A stretch of 64,000 nt of DNA from Sarocladium kiliense (lineage: Eukaryota > Ascomycota > Sordariomycetes > Hypocreales > Sarocladiaceae), in contig JAUZTG010000047.1 of the NCBI GenBank assembly GCA_030734395.1, positions 186,001-250,000 on the forward strand. The letters run 5' to 3'. The position numbers and the translations under genes are program-made. Shown here piece by piece: positions 12,073-23,237 of the stretch. The notes under the pieces were generated by a model, which saw nothing but the letters and a program-made list of their open reading frames with translations, made no database searches and was not told where the DNA came from. How positions within the stretch are numbered: the first letter of the stretch is position 1; each line of letters begins with the position of its first letter.

Positions 12073-12474
12073 ATGCAGCTCATTATACTTCTCACCCTCT
12101 TCGCCACCGCGATGGCTGTGCCTGCCGACATGATAGCTCGTGCTGGTGTCTGCAGTGGAGATCTCTTCAGCTACCCTCTCTGCTGTCTATCCGATGTCCT
12201 CGGCATCGCCTGTCTGGATGGCGAAGCCCGTAAGTGACATCGCCATTGGGCGTGTTGCCCTCTTACCACAGCCAACTAACCCAATCATCAGCCTCTGAGC
12301 TCCCCCACGACCCAAACAAATTCAAGCAGCTTTGTGATAGCAGTGGCAAGATGCCCAAGTGTTGTGTTATGCCCGTTGTAAGTAATACACGAATGTCTTC
12401 GGCAGATAGCACACCCGCTAAACCACTGGTCACAACGACAGGCTGGCCAAGGCGTCCTCTGCACGGGTGCCTAA
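12073..12474 (+). CDS. Small secreted hydrophobin, class II-like, with one displaced cysteine
   Basis: Three exons, 12073-12229, 12292-12377 and 12442-12474 (GTAAGT...ATCAG and GTAAGT...CGACAG), give 91 residues. A signal peptide (MQLIILLTLFATAMAVPA) precedes a domain with eight cysteines in the order C, CC, C, C, CC, C. The core YPLCCLSDVLG, the central KQLCDSSGKMPKCC and the terminal AGQGVLC are class II hydrophobin signatures. Class II normally has CC-x11-C; here it is CC-x8-C then x19 to the next Cys, so the fourth Cys sits three places early while the total spacing is kept. The secreted product should coat hyphae or spores as an amphipathic film. All exons are short, so simple ORF calling misses it. 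Confidence 0.85.
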
Positions 12475-13022
12475 CTTTAACTCGACCGTCGCGGATATCA
12501 TCGTGCTTCAAGAATGCATCTCTTTTGACTCATCTGAATGGACTGACTTGATTAATGTGCGGTTGAAGTAACGATAGCTCAGTATGTCCTAGGATTTAAT
12601 CCATGCAACGAAGAGATTCTGAACAGCTAGGCGGGGGCTGTGCCTCCACCTTCGGACCACCAGTTGCTTTGTGACTGAAGACTATCAACCCAATACTAAC
12701 CCTGCGATGAACTCACATATATCATGAGCTCGGGATCACGAAAGGTATCTCACAGGCGATTATGGCGAACAGCTGTGTACTGTACAAGCTGAGTTGAAAC
12801 ATTTCAGTGCACAATGCTGTTGTCGGTGGTACCTTAATGGCCTGGTGTGGGTCGCAAAGCCAATTCACGTGGCCGTAATAAACGGTATCGCGCTCCGTTC
12901 ATCATCCGTTTTCAAGGGAAAAAATTCCAGATCGTCAAGCTGCAACTTGCTGGTGCTGCCCCTCCAACACCCCGCCAAACAAAATATCACCACATCACTT
13001 GTCAAGAGAAGACCAAGCAGCC
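12475..13022. other. Intergenic; hydrophobin 3' end and TSR2 promoter
   Basis: About 550 bases. No coding frame, RNA gene or repeat is convincing. Confidence 0.5.
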
Positions 13023-13717
13023 ATGGCCTCCACCACAGCCACAGAGCTGCCTTCTGCAGGTAAGAATCATTCCTAGGTCAACATTTTCCTGCAATTGGAG
13101 CGCTGACTGACCTCTTTCCAGCCGTCCGACAGTCCAACTTCGAGCAAGCCGTCGCTTACGCCCTTCACCTCTGGCCTGCCCTCACGCTCTCCGTTCAGAA
13201 CAACTGGGGCGGTCCCGACTCTGCCGACAAGCGAGACTGGTTCGCCGGTGCAGTCGTCGATCTCTTCCCTCCCTTCACCGACAACCCAGCTCCCGCCGCC
13301 ACCCCAGCTTCCAAGTCCAACACCGCCCCCGAAGAGCCTGACCTCGAGGACGTCGAGACCGTTCTTTTGCAAGTCATGGTTGACGAGTTCGAAGTCAACG
13401 TCGACGACGAGTCAGGAGCGGAGATTGCAGGTCATATCATGAAGGCTAGGAGTGAATGCGCACAGGGACAGTTTGACGAGGTGAACACATTGAAGACGCG
13501 GTTCCTGAGCAAGGGTACCAAGAAGGTCGACGCCATGTTCAAGAAGATCGAGGCAGACGACCAGGACACAGATTGGGAGTCCGACGATTCAGGGGATGAT
13601 GATGAGGACGGTGGCGCAGATGTCGAGATGGGAGATGCGCCGCCGCCAGAGCGGAAGGAGAAGCCTCAGCCTGAGGTGGATGAAGATGGGTTCACAAAAG
13701 TGACGAGGAAAAGATAG
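13023..13717 (+). CDS. TSR2: Pre-rRNA-processing protein TSR2
   Basis: Exons 13023-13059 and 13122-13717 (62-nt intron, GTAAGA...TTCCAG, branch CTGAC) give 210 residues. After a short leader the protein has the TSR2 core: FEQAVAYALHLWPALTL, then the conserved WGG in NNWGGPDS, then a helical region with LQVMVDEFEVNVDDESG. An acidic tail (DWESDDSGDDDEDG) and the ending DGFTKVTRKR complete the usual pattern. TSR2 is an escort for eS26 that works in 20S pre-rRNA processing and 40S assembly. The first exon encodes only about 12 residues and was placed by splice signals. Confidence 0.88.
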
Positions 13718-13910
13718 CGTAGGTAAGAGATATGTTCATAGAAGGGATCTCCGTAAATACCAAAAAGAAACACAAATGATACCCACACCAGACGCAAGGA
13801 CTTTGTCGCCAAGGTGAAAGTCGAGTCCCAAACACCAACTCCTAGGCGAAAGACATACCACTCATAGCACGTATAGACTGCAGCACGCATACCGCCCGTA
13901 CATCCATAGA

Positions 13911-15206
13911 TCACTCCCAGTCATCGTCGCTATCATCGCTCTTCTTGGTATCCTTTGGGCTATTGGGGGCCTGGCTCGTCTTCCCTGATGTAGCGCCGAC
14001 AACGTCGTAGCTGGCCTCGCTATCTGCCTGGGATTTCTCATCGTTCGACTTGCGCGACTCGTTAGGCTTGAGAAGGCCCTGGGCAGGTGGCTGGATGGTC
14101 GTCGAGGAGGTTCCAGAAGCAGGCCTCGCCTCCTTGGTGGTCTTTTCAGGTGCCTCCTCATCTTCGCTGTCATCGTCCCAACCGACATCATCCTCTTCCG
14201 CAGCAGCTGTTCAAAGTTAACATTTGTCTGTGCGATCGATGTGGAACACGTACCCTTGAGAAGATCCCTTCGCCTAGCTTCCGCAGTTTCAATGCTGTGT
14301 CTGAGGAAGTAGTACCGCTTCCAGAAGTCCGCATACGGAATCGTATCAGGCACCAGCTTCTCCATCGTCGATCTCAACTCAGGGTATTTCTCCAGATCAG
14401 TACTGATATCGTCTGTCTTCTTCTCAACATCAAACTCCTTCGTCCACTGCTCATACTCGGCCGGGCCAGGGTCCTTGGTGAAGCTCTCCGCGGATGTGTG
14501 GATGACATGCAATTGGGCATCGAAGCGTGACTGATGAACCACACGCTTCCCTTGTGCATCCTTGCTCTCGAACAGCACGGTATTGCCTTGGGCATCATCT
14601 GCAGGCGGTGCGATCGTGATGGCATCCTTCAAGAAGTCGCGAACGTTGCTGCCAAACTTGAGAAGTGCCTCGTCAGCAGCATCTTCGGCCTTCTGCAAGT
14701 CCTTGAGCCTCTTGGCAGCCTCAGCCCGTAATCTCGAGAGCATGTTCTCGTTCTCGGCTGCCGCGCCACCCTCTGCTGTCGCAGCGCGCGAGGTTGTCGG
14801 TGTCGCTTGGTTGTCGTCGCCATCCGTGCCGCTACCTTGCGCCGTCGTGGTATTGATCGAGAGGTTCCGTGTATGACTCACGAGCGAGTCTCTGATCTCG
14901 TTGAAGCCTTTGGTGGCATCTTCACCGACCTCGGCAAGCTCCTTGGAGGCTTGGGTGTAGACTGACTCGCCCTGTCCCCCTCGTCAGCTCACCACCGCCA
15001 AATCTAGTGCGCATACACCCTACCTGCTTCCTCACTGTCCCAAGAAATCCACCGATCCTGGCACCCCACGGGCTTGCGGAGAAGGCTTTGTAGGTCTCCT
15101 GGATGTCCTCGGTGAGGGTGCTCGCATGTTGACCGGACTTGGAGGGGTCGTTTGACGACTCGTCACGGACGTAGGAGTCCTCGAGATGGTTAAAGGCGAG
15201 ATCCAT
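13911..15206 (-). CDS. BSD-domain protein
   Basis: Exons on the minus strand: 15206-15024, 14971-14254 and 14206-13911, giving 398 residues. The introns (GTAGGG...GACAG and GTACGT...GAACAG) keep frame, joining RKQ to GESVYTQ and LLK to AAAEEDDVGW. The start ATG at 15206 has a strong context (GGCGCCATGG). The middle of the protein holds a BSD domain, seen as the FWKRYYFLRH segment after KLVPDTIPYAD. The N-terminal third is amphipathic (ASPWGARIGGFLGTV). The tail is disordered and ends with acidic residues and WE. Fungal proteins of this type are related to SYAP1/DOS2-like proteins; a role in signalling or protein turnover is inferred only. It is convergent with TSR2. Confidence 0.8.
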
Positions 15207-15702
15207 GGCGCCGGGGTATGTCGCATGCAAAAAATACAGGAAAGCAAGCTCACCACCTCGTCTTTTTAGTCGCTATGGGGTATGGCGAGGGGACTGGCTG
15301 AATGGTGAAGGTGGAGGCGACCCTTGGTGTTGCGGTGACGGGGCTGGCTCGACGCTTTGTTCAAGTCGCCGCTTGGCTCTCCAGAGCTCCCGCAACGGGC
15401 AATTGCTCGGGTGGGGCAGGGTTTCAGCATAAGATACCTCACAGTGAAAGCTCATCCGCTGGAATTTGTAAAGAACTCTAACACGACTACACACATGTAT
15501 ATGGGTAGGTTTTTCGTTATAGGGCCAGTCATTTTTCTTTTGAGTCTCGGCGATGAGGCATAGGTTTCTCGTTTGCTTTGAGATTCGCGTCAGCGGCCCT
15601 TGTCGGTTTGAGCTACCCTAGACGATGTGATATCTACGGGGTGTGTTCAACGTGTAGACTACAGCCCCTTCGCACCGACATGAAAGCGTAATGACTAATT
15701 AA
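15207..15702. other. Intergenic; promoter of the BSD gene and 3' end of the RidA gene
   Basis: About 500 bases with only short shadow frames. I see no further structure. Confidence 0.5.
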
Positions 15703-16226
15703 TTACAGACGCGCACGCGGGCCCTCCTTAAGACTTGCAATGACCTCGATCTCCACGTCTGCGCCTTTAAGCGGAAGCTGCGCAGCAGCCACACAAGTTC
15801 GGCTCTGAAGTCTTAGTTAGCATTACGACTCGCAATTTGCGAGAACACAGAGCAACTCACGGGTTTCGGATCCCATGAGAAAAATTCCAGATACGCCTTG
15901 TTAACAGCAGCATAGTGATCCATGCTAGAGAGGAAGATGTTCGCCTTGACGATGTTCTCAGCCTGAGATCCGGCTTCCTCCAGAATCGCCTTGAGGTTGT
16001 TCAAAGCTTGCTTCTACGGGGACATGTCAGGAGACTAAATCAATTGAGTAGAGGCAATAACCGAGGCACGAACCGTTTGCTCATATGCATCGCCAGCGAG
16101 CTTCTTCGTCTGAGGGTTTACTCCCAATGCTCCGGATGAGTACACCATTCCATTGCAGATAATGGCCTGCGACAGATGGGGACTCGGCGGAGGAGCGTTC
16201 TTGGTGAAGACTGCGGTGCGAGACAT
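15703..16226 (-). CDS. RidA/YER057c/UK114 family imine deaminase
   Basis: Exons on the minus strand: 16226-16074, 16013-15861 and 15804-15703, giving 135 residues, the usual family length. The first intron uses the rare donor GTTCGT with a CTGAC branch and CGTAG acceptor. The second is standard (GTGAGT, GCTAAC, TTCAG). Family motifs are SQAIICNGMVYSSGALG near the N-terminus, ALNNLKAILEEAGS in the middle, VKANIFLSSMDHYAAVN, and the catalytic Arg segment PKPSRTCVAAAQLP. RidA proteins hydrolyse reactive enamines/imines such as 2-aminoacrylate to keto acids and ammonia. The gene is divergent from a Zn2Cys6 regulator and lies 5 kb from a D-amino-acid oxidase, which produces imino acids. Confidence 0.87.
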
Positions 16227-16650
16227 GATGATGTGTTGGTGGGCGTAAGCTTTTAAAGGTGAATGTAAGGTAAATCCTCTCTTCAGGAAAGAATTGGCGA
16301 AGGGAAATGGCTACAACATTTGCCAAATGGACGGAAGTTCAGGGTCGTCAAGGTGTGTGGAGGGCGCGGGGGGTGGGACTGGACCTGGTGGGGAGCTGAA
16401 TTAACACTAACGTCGCGGACGGAGACGCAACTCCGAAGATTCCACGACTACATGAATTCGTTATCGTCGCAAGGCAGATCTGGACGTTGCCCACCCGTCT
16501 CCAGACCCGTTCAGCTCGTGTCTCATTATGTTGAGAGCCATGGCATTGCCACTCTAGTATCGCAAAATCTGGGTGACATTGGCCAGCTGCCTCAATCGAG
16601 TCACTCATATCTATGCCCGTGAGAGCATCATCGTGGTACCTCATAAGCGC
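16227..16650. promoter_or_regulatory. Shared divergent promoter of the RidA and Zn2Cys6 genes
   Basis: These 424 bases separate two divergently transcribed genes, so both promoters must lie here. No TATA box or clear inverted CGG pair was singled out. Confidence 0.45.
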
Positions 16651-18675
16651 ATGGCAAATACCCTTAGGTCATTAACAAGCATTGCTAGTGAGCATGGATC
16701 CAGGCAGCATCACAAGTACTCGGAAGGCCTTGTCGTACGGTTTACTCACTCAAACCTTCGTTATGACCCTCAGCTGATCCGTGATCACAGATGCAAGCGA
16801 TGCCAGTACAAGAAGGTAAGCGGGAGCGTCACTAGACAGACTATCTCCACCACAAAGGCTAATCTTGCCCAAGCTCAGATGCTCAAGGCTCGAGCCCTGC
16901 CAAAGATGTCAGAAAGATGGAGTACTTTGCGAGTACCGCCAAGTGGACCAGAAGCGGAAGCCAGCGTCCCAGGATCATGTTCAAGTGTTGCAGAGCCGTG
17001 TTTCGTGGCTAGAGGGATTCATTGCCGATCTTCAGAACTCCTCCCCATCGGAAAGGAACGCCAAGTTACAGTCTGTTAGCTTCCTTTCGACACCCTCTCC
17101 CAGCACGTCATCCGCTGTTCCAGAGTCCATAGCGAGTGGCACATCGCTCCGGGCTACAAACTTCCATGTGACAACCGATGGCTCCATTTCCTTCCATGGC
17201 CGAACAAGCATATTTCAGGTGATGTTTGAAGACGATCAAAGACCCAGCTCAGCCACTAGCGACGGTCTCTCGTTGGACGGAACATACAGAAATGCCGATT
17301 ATGTTCTACAACACTTCAACATTGACATCAATGACGACATGATCACGCGAGTTCTTATCCTTTTCTTCAAATGGCAGTACCCAAACTTCATGTTCATCTA
17401 CCGTGATGCTTTCCTGATGGACCACTATGGAACGCGACAGGGGAGCAAATACTGGTCCTTGTCCCTTTTGCTCTCTATATGTGCATTGGGCTCTTTAATG
17501 CTACCGACGGACGAGAGAGGCGACTTCGGACAACGGTGTCACGATGCAGCTGAAAGCATAGCTATGGTGACCGATCTTGTACATCCCTCCATTACAGCAG
17601 TGCAAACCTTCCTCTGCTTAGCTTTCTACGACATCGGAGCTGGTAGTCTGTCAAAAGGCTGGGCCTTTTCAGGTAGAACACACCATGCTGACCCACCCTT
17701 CAGCGCAAGCTGACACCTTTATTACAGGAGTTGCCTTTCGGATGGCTCAGGATCTTGGCTTTCAGCAGGACTCGGAGTTATGGCCAGCTCATGCCAAGTC
17801 ATTCAACTCGCGCGAGGACCATGAGCTCCGAAGGCGAATCTACTGGGGCTGCTATCTGTCAGACAAACTTATCAGTCTTGTATTTGGTCGCCCAGTTCAG
17901 CTCAAGTATTCGGAGGCGGAAGTTCGCGACCTTGAGACCCTCCCGTTAGTTGCTTGCAACCCGATAGCCGCTCGCAGGCTTCAAGACTGACTTTACAGGG
18001 ACCCTCCATACATCCTTCCGTGGCGGACGGTCGGTTTCGACGACGACGCTGCTACCAACTACACGGATATCTCCATGATTCCGTATATCAATGAGCAGAT
18101 CAAATTGGCGCGAGTACTGGAACGTATGCTCAGTCTCTTATCCTCAACATCGAACCATGTAGACGTGATCCTGCAGCGCCAAAACCTCGACAGCCTCAAC
18201 TATGAACTCATGCAGTGGAGGAAAGGCCTGCCCGAGTGGGCGGACTTTACCGTCTGGGATGCGATCGATACACCCTTGAAGCCTAACATTGCCGCATTGC
18301 AGTAAGTTGTCACGCAGTCCAAGGATGAGCAAGCAAAAATGGCTGGACTGACCACTTCATAGCCTCTTATACAACAGCGCACGCATCGCCCTAAATTTCG
18401 ACGAAGCAACATCCTCGGACACACATGAATCGAAGATCCATGCACGATCAGCTTGCACGCTTGCTGCGACCGAAATTCATTCTCTACTTCGACGCTTCAG
18501 GAACCAGCACGCCCTCAAGCATAGTCCCTTGATCATGGTATATGCCGCTGTGCAGGCGATCCGAGCCTCAAAAGCAATTGGCACAACAGAGGAGGCAAAT
18601 AATTTGAAGGACAGTATGGCAGAGCTTGCAGAGGCATGGCCTCTAGCGAACAGTGTGATGTTAGAGGGATCGTAG
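16651..18675 (+). CDS. Zn2Cys6 transcription factor of the RidA-DAO region
   Basis: Five exons: 16651-16815, 16874-17672, 17728-17944, 17999-18301 and 18363-18675, giving 598 residues. All four introns (54-61 nt) have GT-AG ends; one donor is GTTAGT. Intron 1 cuts the zinc cluster between CQYKK and LRCS. The cluster uses C48, C51, C58, C64, C67 and C74. A coiled segment (VLQSRVSWLEGFIADLQ) follows. The fungal-specific TF domain is clear (GVAFRMAQDLGFQ, then RRRIYWGCYLSDKL and GRPVQLKYSEAEV). The start is the first in-frame ATG at 16651. The neighbours are a RidA protein, an NTF2-like protein, an NmrA-like protein and a D-amino-acid oxidase, so a local pathway regulator is likely. Confidence 0.88.
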
Positions 18676-18794
18676 GACCGGCGCCCGAACAGCAGGCTGT
18701 CGCTGCGTGGCTTCCAATTTCCGTTCACAAGCAACTGCTGGAAGCGTCTAAGTCGTGCACATACACCTCTTTATGAAGTCGATGATCTTATTTT

Positions 18795-19271
18795 TCATCT
18801 ATCCGCCGCTGGGTTACGCTTTTGGCCGTTTTGTGCAGCAACATAGTCTGGCACATGCCAATAAAACGGTCGGAACTCCTTGATCTTCCCATCCTTCACT
18901 GTAACAACATGGACCATCGGCCTCCTCATCTCTTCCCCTGTTTTCCTGGCCGTAGTGACCACAGAATTCACTACAACAACCTGGTCCCCCTGCTCAAAGA
19001 ATTTGGCATCCTGAACATCCAGCTTAGAGAAACAGTCGCTCATCATAGCACCCCACTCGGCGTAGCGTTCAATGCCGTGATACTCGCCGCCCCAGGGGAG
19101 ATCAGGGCTCTGATGCAAGACAACGTCGTCGGCCATCGTAGCTGCGAACTCATCGAACGAGGCCCCCCCGGATTTGCCGCCGGCGCTCACATAGCGCCGT
19201 TCCGCCTCGTAAAACCGCAGCAACACTGCGGTCGGAGAGTTGTCGGTCGGTGCAGCCATTGCTTTTGACAT
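18795..19271 (-). CDS. NTF2-like (SnoaL-type) small protein
   Basis: A single exon encodes 158 residues; a second ATG four codons in (19259) would give 154. The sequence runs AVLLRFYEAERRYVSAGG, DEFAATMADDVVLHQSPDLPW, YHGIERYAEWGAMMSD and then beta strands ending VVTVKDGKIKEFRPFYWH. This is the alpha-plus-beta cone of the SnoaL/NTF2-like superfamily, which includes isomerases, cyclases and ligand-binding proteins. No catalytic residue can be assigned. It is convergent with the Zn2Cys6 gene and adjacent to NmrA-like and DAO genes. It is most likely cytosolic, as no targeting signal is visible. Confidence 0.8.
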   Translation of the reverse strand: MSKAMAAPTDNSPTAVLLRFYEAERRYVSAGGKSGGASFDEFAATMADDVVLHQSPDLPWGGEYHGIERYAEWGAMMSDCFSKLDVQDAKFFEQGDQVVVVNSVVTTARKTGEEMRRPMVHVVTVKDGKIKEFRPFYWHVPDYVAAQNGQKRNPAADR

Positions 19272-19732
19272 GCAAGAGGTTTTGGGTTTTGGGTTTGAGC
19301 GAGATGAAATGCGGCAAAGGGATCTCAGGAAAGAAGTATACCGGGCACTATGGAGCTTACAGGACCTGAGCTCAAGAGAAAGAGAGTCAATGTTTTTGGT
19401 CAGAACATTTCATCACCAGATAGCAAACTTATATGTCCGTATAATTCGTATCAAGTCTTACAGATCCAACTGGAGAATGCTAACGTTATACCGGTGGGCC
19501 GTTAACGTTGAGCGACTCTCACCCGAAGTGGGCGTTCCAGGGCCAACAGCTGTCGCTGGGGCTGCCCACAATGGGACCCCCTGTAGCTCTACGCTAAGCT
19601 AGCATAACTTGACTCCGTTCTACCTTGGCTTGCCACGAACACATCACAAAGCCGGAATCGCCACGGCCAACCCCAGACATTTGTCAGTCTGGGTGCAGGC
19701 TGAGCTGTCGCTGGTTGATACAAGCCGGCGTA
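19272..19732. other. Divergent promoter of the NTF2-like and NmrA-like genes
   Basis: About 460 bases with no further coding or RNA feature that I can support. Confidence 0.45.
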
Positions 19733-20748
19733 ATGGTTCGCGTGGCTATTCTCGGCGGCTCAGGCCATGTTGGGAAGACCCTAGCGGAGGTGATCAGCCA
19801 GGACCTCAGACACTCAGTAATTGTGCTTGGACGAAGGGTGCGAATTCACTCTGCCGTGCTCTGCTGTAATAACTGACTTTGGTGTCGTAATAGGTGCCAC
19901 AGAAGACGGTACCTGGCGTCCAATATGTCGCAGTCGCCTACACTGATGCGCCGGCCATGGCATCCTTCTTGGAAGACCATCAGATCCACACGGTCATCTC
20001 GTGCCTGATGCTCACAGAACAAAGAATCACTGATGCTGAGGCAGCAGCCATCACTGCTGCCGACATGTCGCCGTGTACTTGCCGGTTCATCGCCAGTAAC
20101 TGGGGCCCCCCAACCAAGGAAGAGTACAAAGACCGATCACCCTGGTATCCGTACCAGCTCACAATACGCGACCAACTCCGTACGACGTCGCTGGAATGGA
20201 CCGAGATCGCAACGGGTTATTTTCTCGACTACTGGGGGATGCCTCATATCAAAACCAACATGACGCCCGATATGCCTGCGTTGGACGTTGTACACGGCGT
20301 TGCAGGCATTCCGGGAACAGGCGACGAGCCCGTATCGTTCGCATACACTTACGATGTTGCCAGCGTCGTAGCCGAAATTTTGACAACCCCAAAATGGGAC
20401 GAGGCCACGTACATTGTCGCCGACAAGCTGACTTGGAACGATTTCGTTGCCTTAGCAGAGGCAGCCCGTGGCCGCAAGTTCCACGTTTCTTACGACCATG
20501 TTGACGAGCTAGCAAAAGGGAACATAACAGAGCTACCTAGTCATAGCGAGGTCTATCATGAGTTTCCCAAGGAGGAGCTGCAGGAGATGTACTCTGGTCT
20601 CGGTTTATCAATGGCCAGGGGGACGTTCGATCTGGATTTGAACAAAAGCGTCCATCTGCAGTTCCCGCATATACAGATGATGACTGTGCGAGACATGCTA
20701 CGGGACATATGGGAAACTAGAGCGAAGGAGACGGGCGGATCAACATGA
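19733..20748 (+). CDS. NmrA-like NAD(P)-binding protein
   Basis: Exons 19733-19837 and 19894-20748 (56-nt intron, GTGCGA...TAATAG with AACTGAC branch) give 319 residues. The N-terminal GGSGHVGKT motif (residues 8-16) is the dinucleotide-binding loop of atypical short-chain dehydrogenases. The segments VISCLMLTEQ, RFIASNWGPP and YFLDYWGMPHIK are typical of NmrA/isoflavone-reductase-like proteins. The family includes redox-sensing regulators such as NmrA and reductases, so an enzyme or sensor role is open. It lies 289 bases upstream of the DAO gene in the same direction. The intron donor GTGCGA is weak, but the frame requires it. Confidence 0.82.
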
Positions 20749-20947
20749 ACTGACTGTTCATCTGTCTTATCATGAACATGTTGAATGAGACCCGAACGGC
20801 CTCTGGTTCTGGTGCCGAAGCCGGAGCGCCCAATGGGGCTAGACACGGAGTTCCGTCCCCGTGGTGAAGCTTCAACCCCACAACCATGTCGGCTTAGACG
20901 ACAAACTTCGAAGCCAGGTATCATCAGGCCATGTAAGATGAGAAGAA

Positions 20948-20953
20948 TATAAA
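20948..20953 (+). promoter_or_regulatory. TATA box of the DAO gene
   Basis: TATAAA lies 90 bases before the DAO ATG at 21038. Confidence 0.5.
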
Positions 20954-21037
20954 GGGATAAAACGGCCAGACGGCACCCTTCAGCCTAGTCGTGGTTTACC
21001 CCATTCGACCGATAATTCAAGTTGAAAAGCATCAAAA

Positions 21038-22215
21038 ATGGCAGAACGAAGAACCATCGTTGTGATTGGCGCCGGCATCATCGGGCTAACCACTGCTCTC
21101 AGCCTGCAAGATAACTTAGACTCGTCAACATACCAAATCACCATCGTCTCAGAAGAATGGCCGACTTCCATTCCAGGGGCACCCATCGACCACTCAGTCA
21201 ATTATGCTTCAATGTGGGCTGGCGCACACGTCAGGCCCATCCCAGCCAGCACGCCCCAGCTCAAACGAGAAGCTGCTTGGCTGAAGCGTACTGTTCAAGT
21301 GTTTGGGGAACAACTACAACGATCCGAAATGACCGGAGTGACCAAGTGTAAAGGCGTTGATCTCCTGGAGGCACCGCCGGAAGCATACGTGCAACAAACT
21401 TCAGAGTCTTTCACTGCGGAAACGGGACTCCCAAGTTATCGGACGTTTGATCCAGCTGAGCTACCCGAGGGCGTGCAGCTGGGATATGAGTACGAAACCT
21501 ACTGCATAAACTCTCCCGTGTACTGCGCCAACCTCCTGCGGCAGTTCCTTGTTCAGGGTGGGAAGTGCGCAAAGCATCGACTAGGAAACGAATGGGAGGC
21601 CTACACTCTTTCTCCCAAAGTTGACTTAGTTGTCAACGCCTCCGGCACGGGATTTGGGGACCCCAAATGCTTTCCGACGCGAGGTGTGTGCTATCCTTAT
21701 CTCTAATTGCCATCGAAAGGATCTTTCTGACACCTCAACAAGGCCAAACCGTCATCACGGATATGGTCAGTGCCAAAGACACTGTGACACTGCAGAAAGC
21801 TGATGGAACATGGAGCTTCATCATTCCACGCTTCTTCAACGGTGGCACCGTCATTGGGGGTACAAAGCAGCCTGCAGATTGGTCGACTACCCCAGATCTT
21901 GCGACCAGGGAGTCACTACTCAATGAAGGTCTCAAGATAGCGAAATTTGTGACACCATCCTCCCAGAATCGCGGCAGTGCGAATGTCATCAAGGACGTTG
22001 TAGGCCGTCGACCGACTCGTGAGGGCGGAATGAGGATAGAGGTCGAAAATCCAAAGAGAGACTCGAATGGGAAACGAAAAGAAGGGCCCGTGGTGCACGC
22101 ATATGGCGCTGGGGGCAGGGGATTCGAAATTTCCTGGGGCGTCGCGGAAGAGGTTGCTGAGCTGGTCAAAAAGGCCCTGTTAAAGAAGGGAGTTCCCTTC
22201 GAAGCCAAGTTGTAG
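21038..22215 (+). CDS. DAO1: D-amino-acid oxidase, peroxisomal
   Basis: Exons 21038-21683 and 21743-22215 (59-nt intron, GTGTGT...AACAAG) give 372 residues; the join reads CFPTR|GQTVITD. The FAD dinucleotide-binding motif GAGIIG is at residues 12-17. The DAO signature appears as YGAGGRGFEISWGVA near the C-terminus, and the substrate-carboxylate Arg lies in GRRPTREGGMRIE. The protein ends AKL, a recognised type 1 peroxisomal signal. The reaction is oxidation of D-amino acids by O2 to imino acids and H2O2; the imines then hydrolyse to 2-oxo acids and ammonia. A RidA-type imine hydrolase lies 5 kb upstream. D-Asp oxidase specificity cannot be excluded. Confidence 0.9.
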
Positions 22216-23165
22216 CATGGTTACAATCAAGTTCGTCCTGATCGACAATGAGGGCCGGCACTTCATCCACGTGTGGTTTCACAATAAGCACAAGGCCAAT
22301 GTGAACATAGAAAGCCTACAGACTCTGCGTATGGCGAGGAGATCAGGCACACAAGGGAGGACTTGGTCTCGAACACCTCCTCGAAGGCCAGACATGCAGC
22401 ATACGTGGCAGCAGGCGTGGTACGTTTGTTGTAACCTCGGTCCCCAACATGGGATTCGACTTGTCGACGCCGGAGCCAAGGCGCCGGCTTGCAGAATGAC
22501 GACATCCAGACCATTAGAGAACACCATGGACTGGCTTGCATCACGGCAACATGGGGCCACCGCCCCTTGACCCTCCTTGATCGGTCCATCCCGAGAGACC
22601 TGGGTCTGTGGATGTCAGGACCGTCCCTGAACTCATCCAAGACCCCATGCACAAAAGCTTGTCTAAGGACCTTGCCCCTGAACTCGCCAGTACTGACTTA
22701 GCTAAGATCATCACATGATCCTCGATCTCGATCGCGCCTCCTGCAGATCGGCGGTTGGGGAGAGAGCCACTAGCCACACCACAATACATGTTTACGAAAG
22801 AGAATCACCTGGTATGGTCAACTGCAGCACCCTTGCGTCTCGATGCTGGCATTGTGCTTGATGTAGCGGGATCGCAGTCAATAGCCCGTTGTTAGCTGCA
22901 GAGTAATTTGCAATTGTGCGCGGGTTTCTTCGGATCCGTAACTGAAGCTACTGAAGCTAGCTGGTCTGGACTGTGACTTGCATGGGACCTTGCAGCGTCT
23001 GCAGCTATGACGGTTTGGGATACGTTGCAAGAATGCGGGAGATTCGCACAGCCTCCGGACCAGTCGTCATAGCTCCGGGCCTTGTGACAAGCCGAAAACG
23101 ATGGCCTTTGGTTGGTGTTTTGGCCGTTTGGGGTAGCTGGAGGGGCTGTAGTGGGGTCAAGTTCA

Positions 23166-23173
23166 TGACGTCA
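23166..23173. promoter_or_regulatory. CRE/ATF box TGACGTCA (distal) of grg-1
   Basis: A perfect eight-base palindrome, 414 bases before the grg-1 ATG. It is the consensus site of CREB/ATF-type bZIP factors such as fungal AtfA/ATF-1. A stress-response pentamer AGGGG lies just upstream at 23141-23145. Confidence 0.55.
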
Positions 23174-23229
23174 CGGGCTTGTTGCGGCGACTTTGCTGCA
23201 ATTGGGCGCCTCTTTCCCCAACCTTGTCC

Positions 23230-23237
23230 TGACGTCA
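23230..23237. promoter_or_regulatory. CRE/ATF box TGACGTCA (proximal) of grg-1
   Basis: A second perfect copy begins 64 bases after the first. CCCCT at 23440-23444 is a further stress-element match closer to the start. Two perfect copies of an 8-mer in one promoter are unlikely by chance. Confidence 0.55.

Noticed and set aside
15813..16004. A complete 63-codon gene starting MNNLKAIL
   Set aside because: The apparent start lies inside RidA exon 2 and is a codon of ALNNLKAIL, not an initiator.
22217..22652. Opposed frames of 117 and 129 codons after the DAO gene
   Set aside because: They overlap each other, lack start contexts and domains, and no splice extension improves either.
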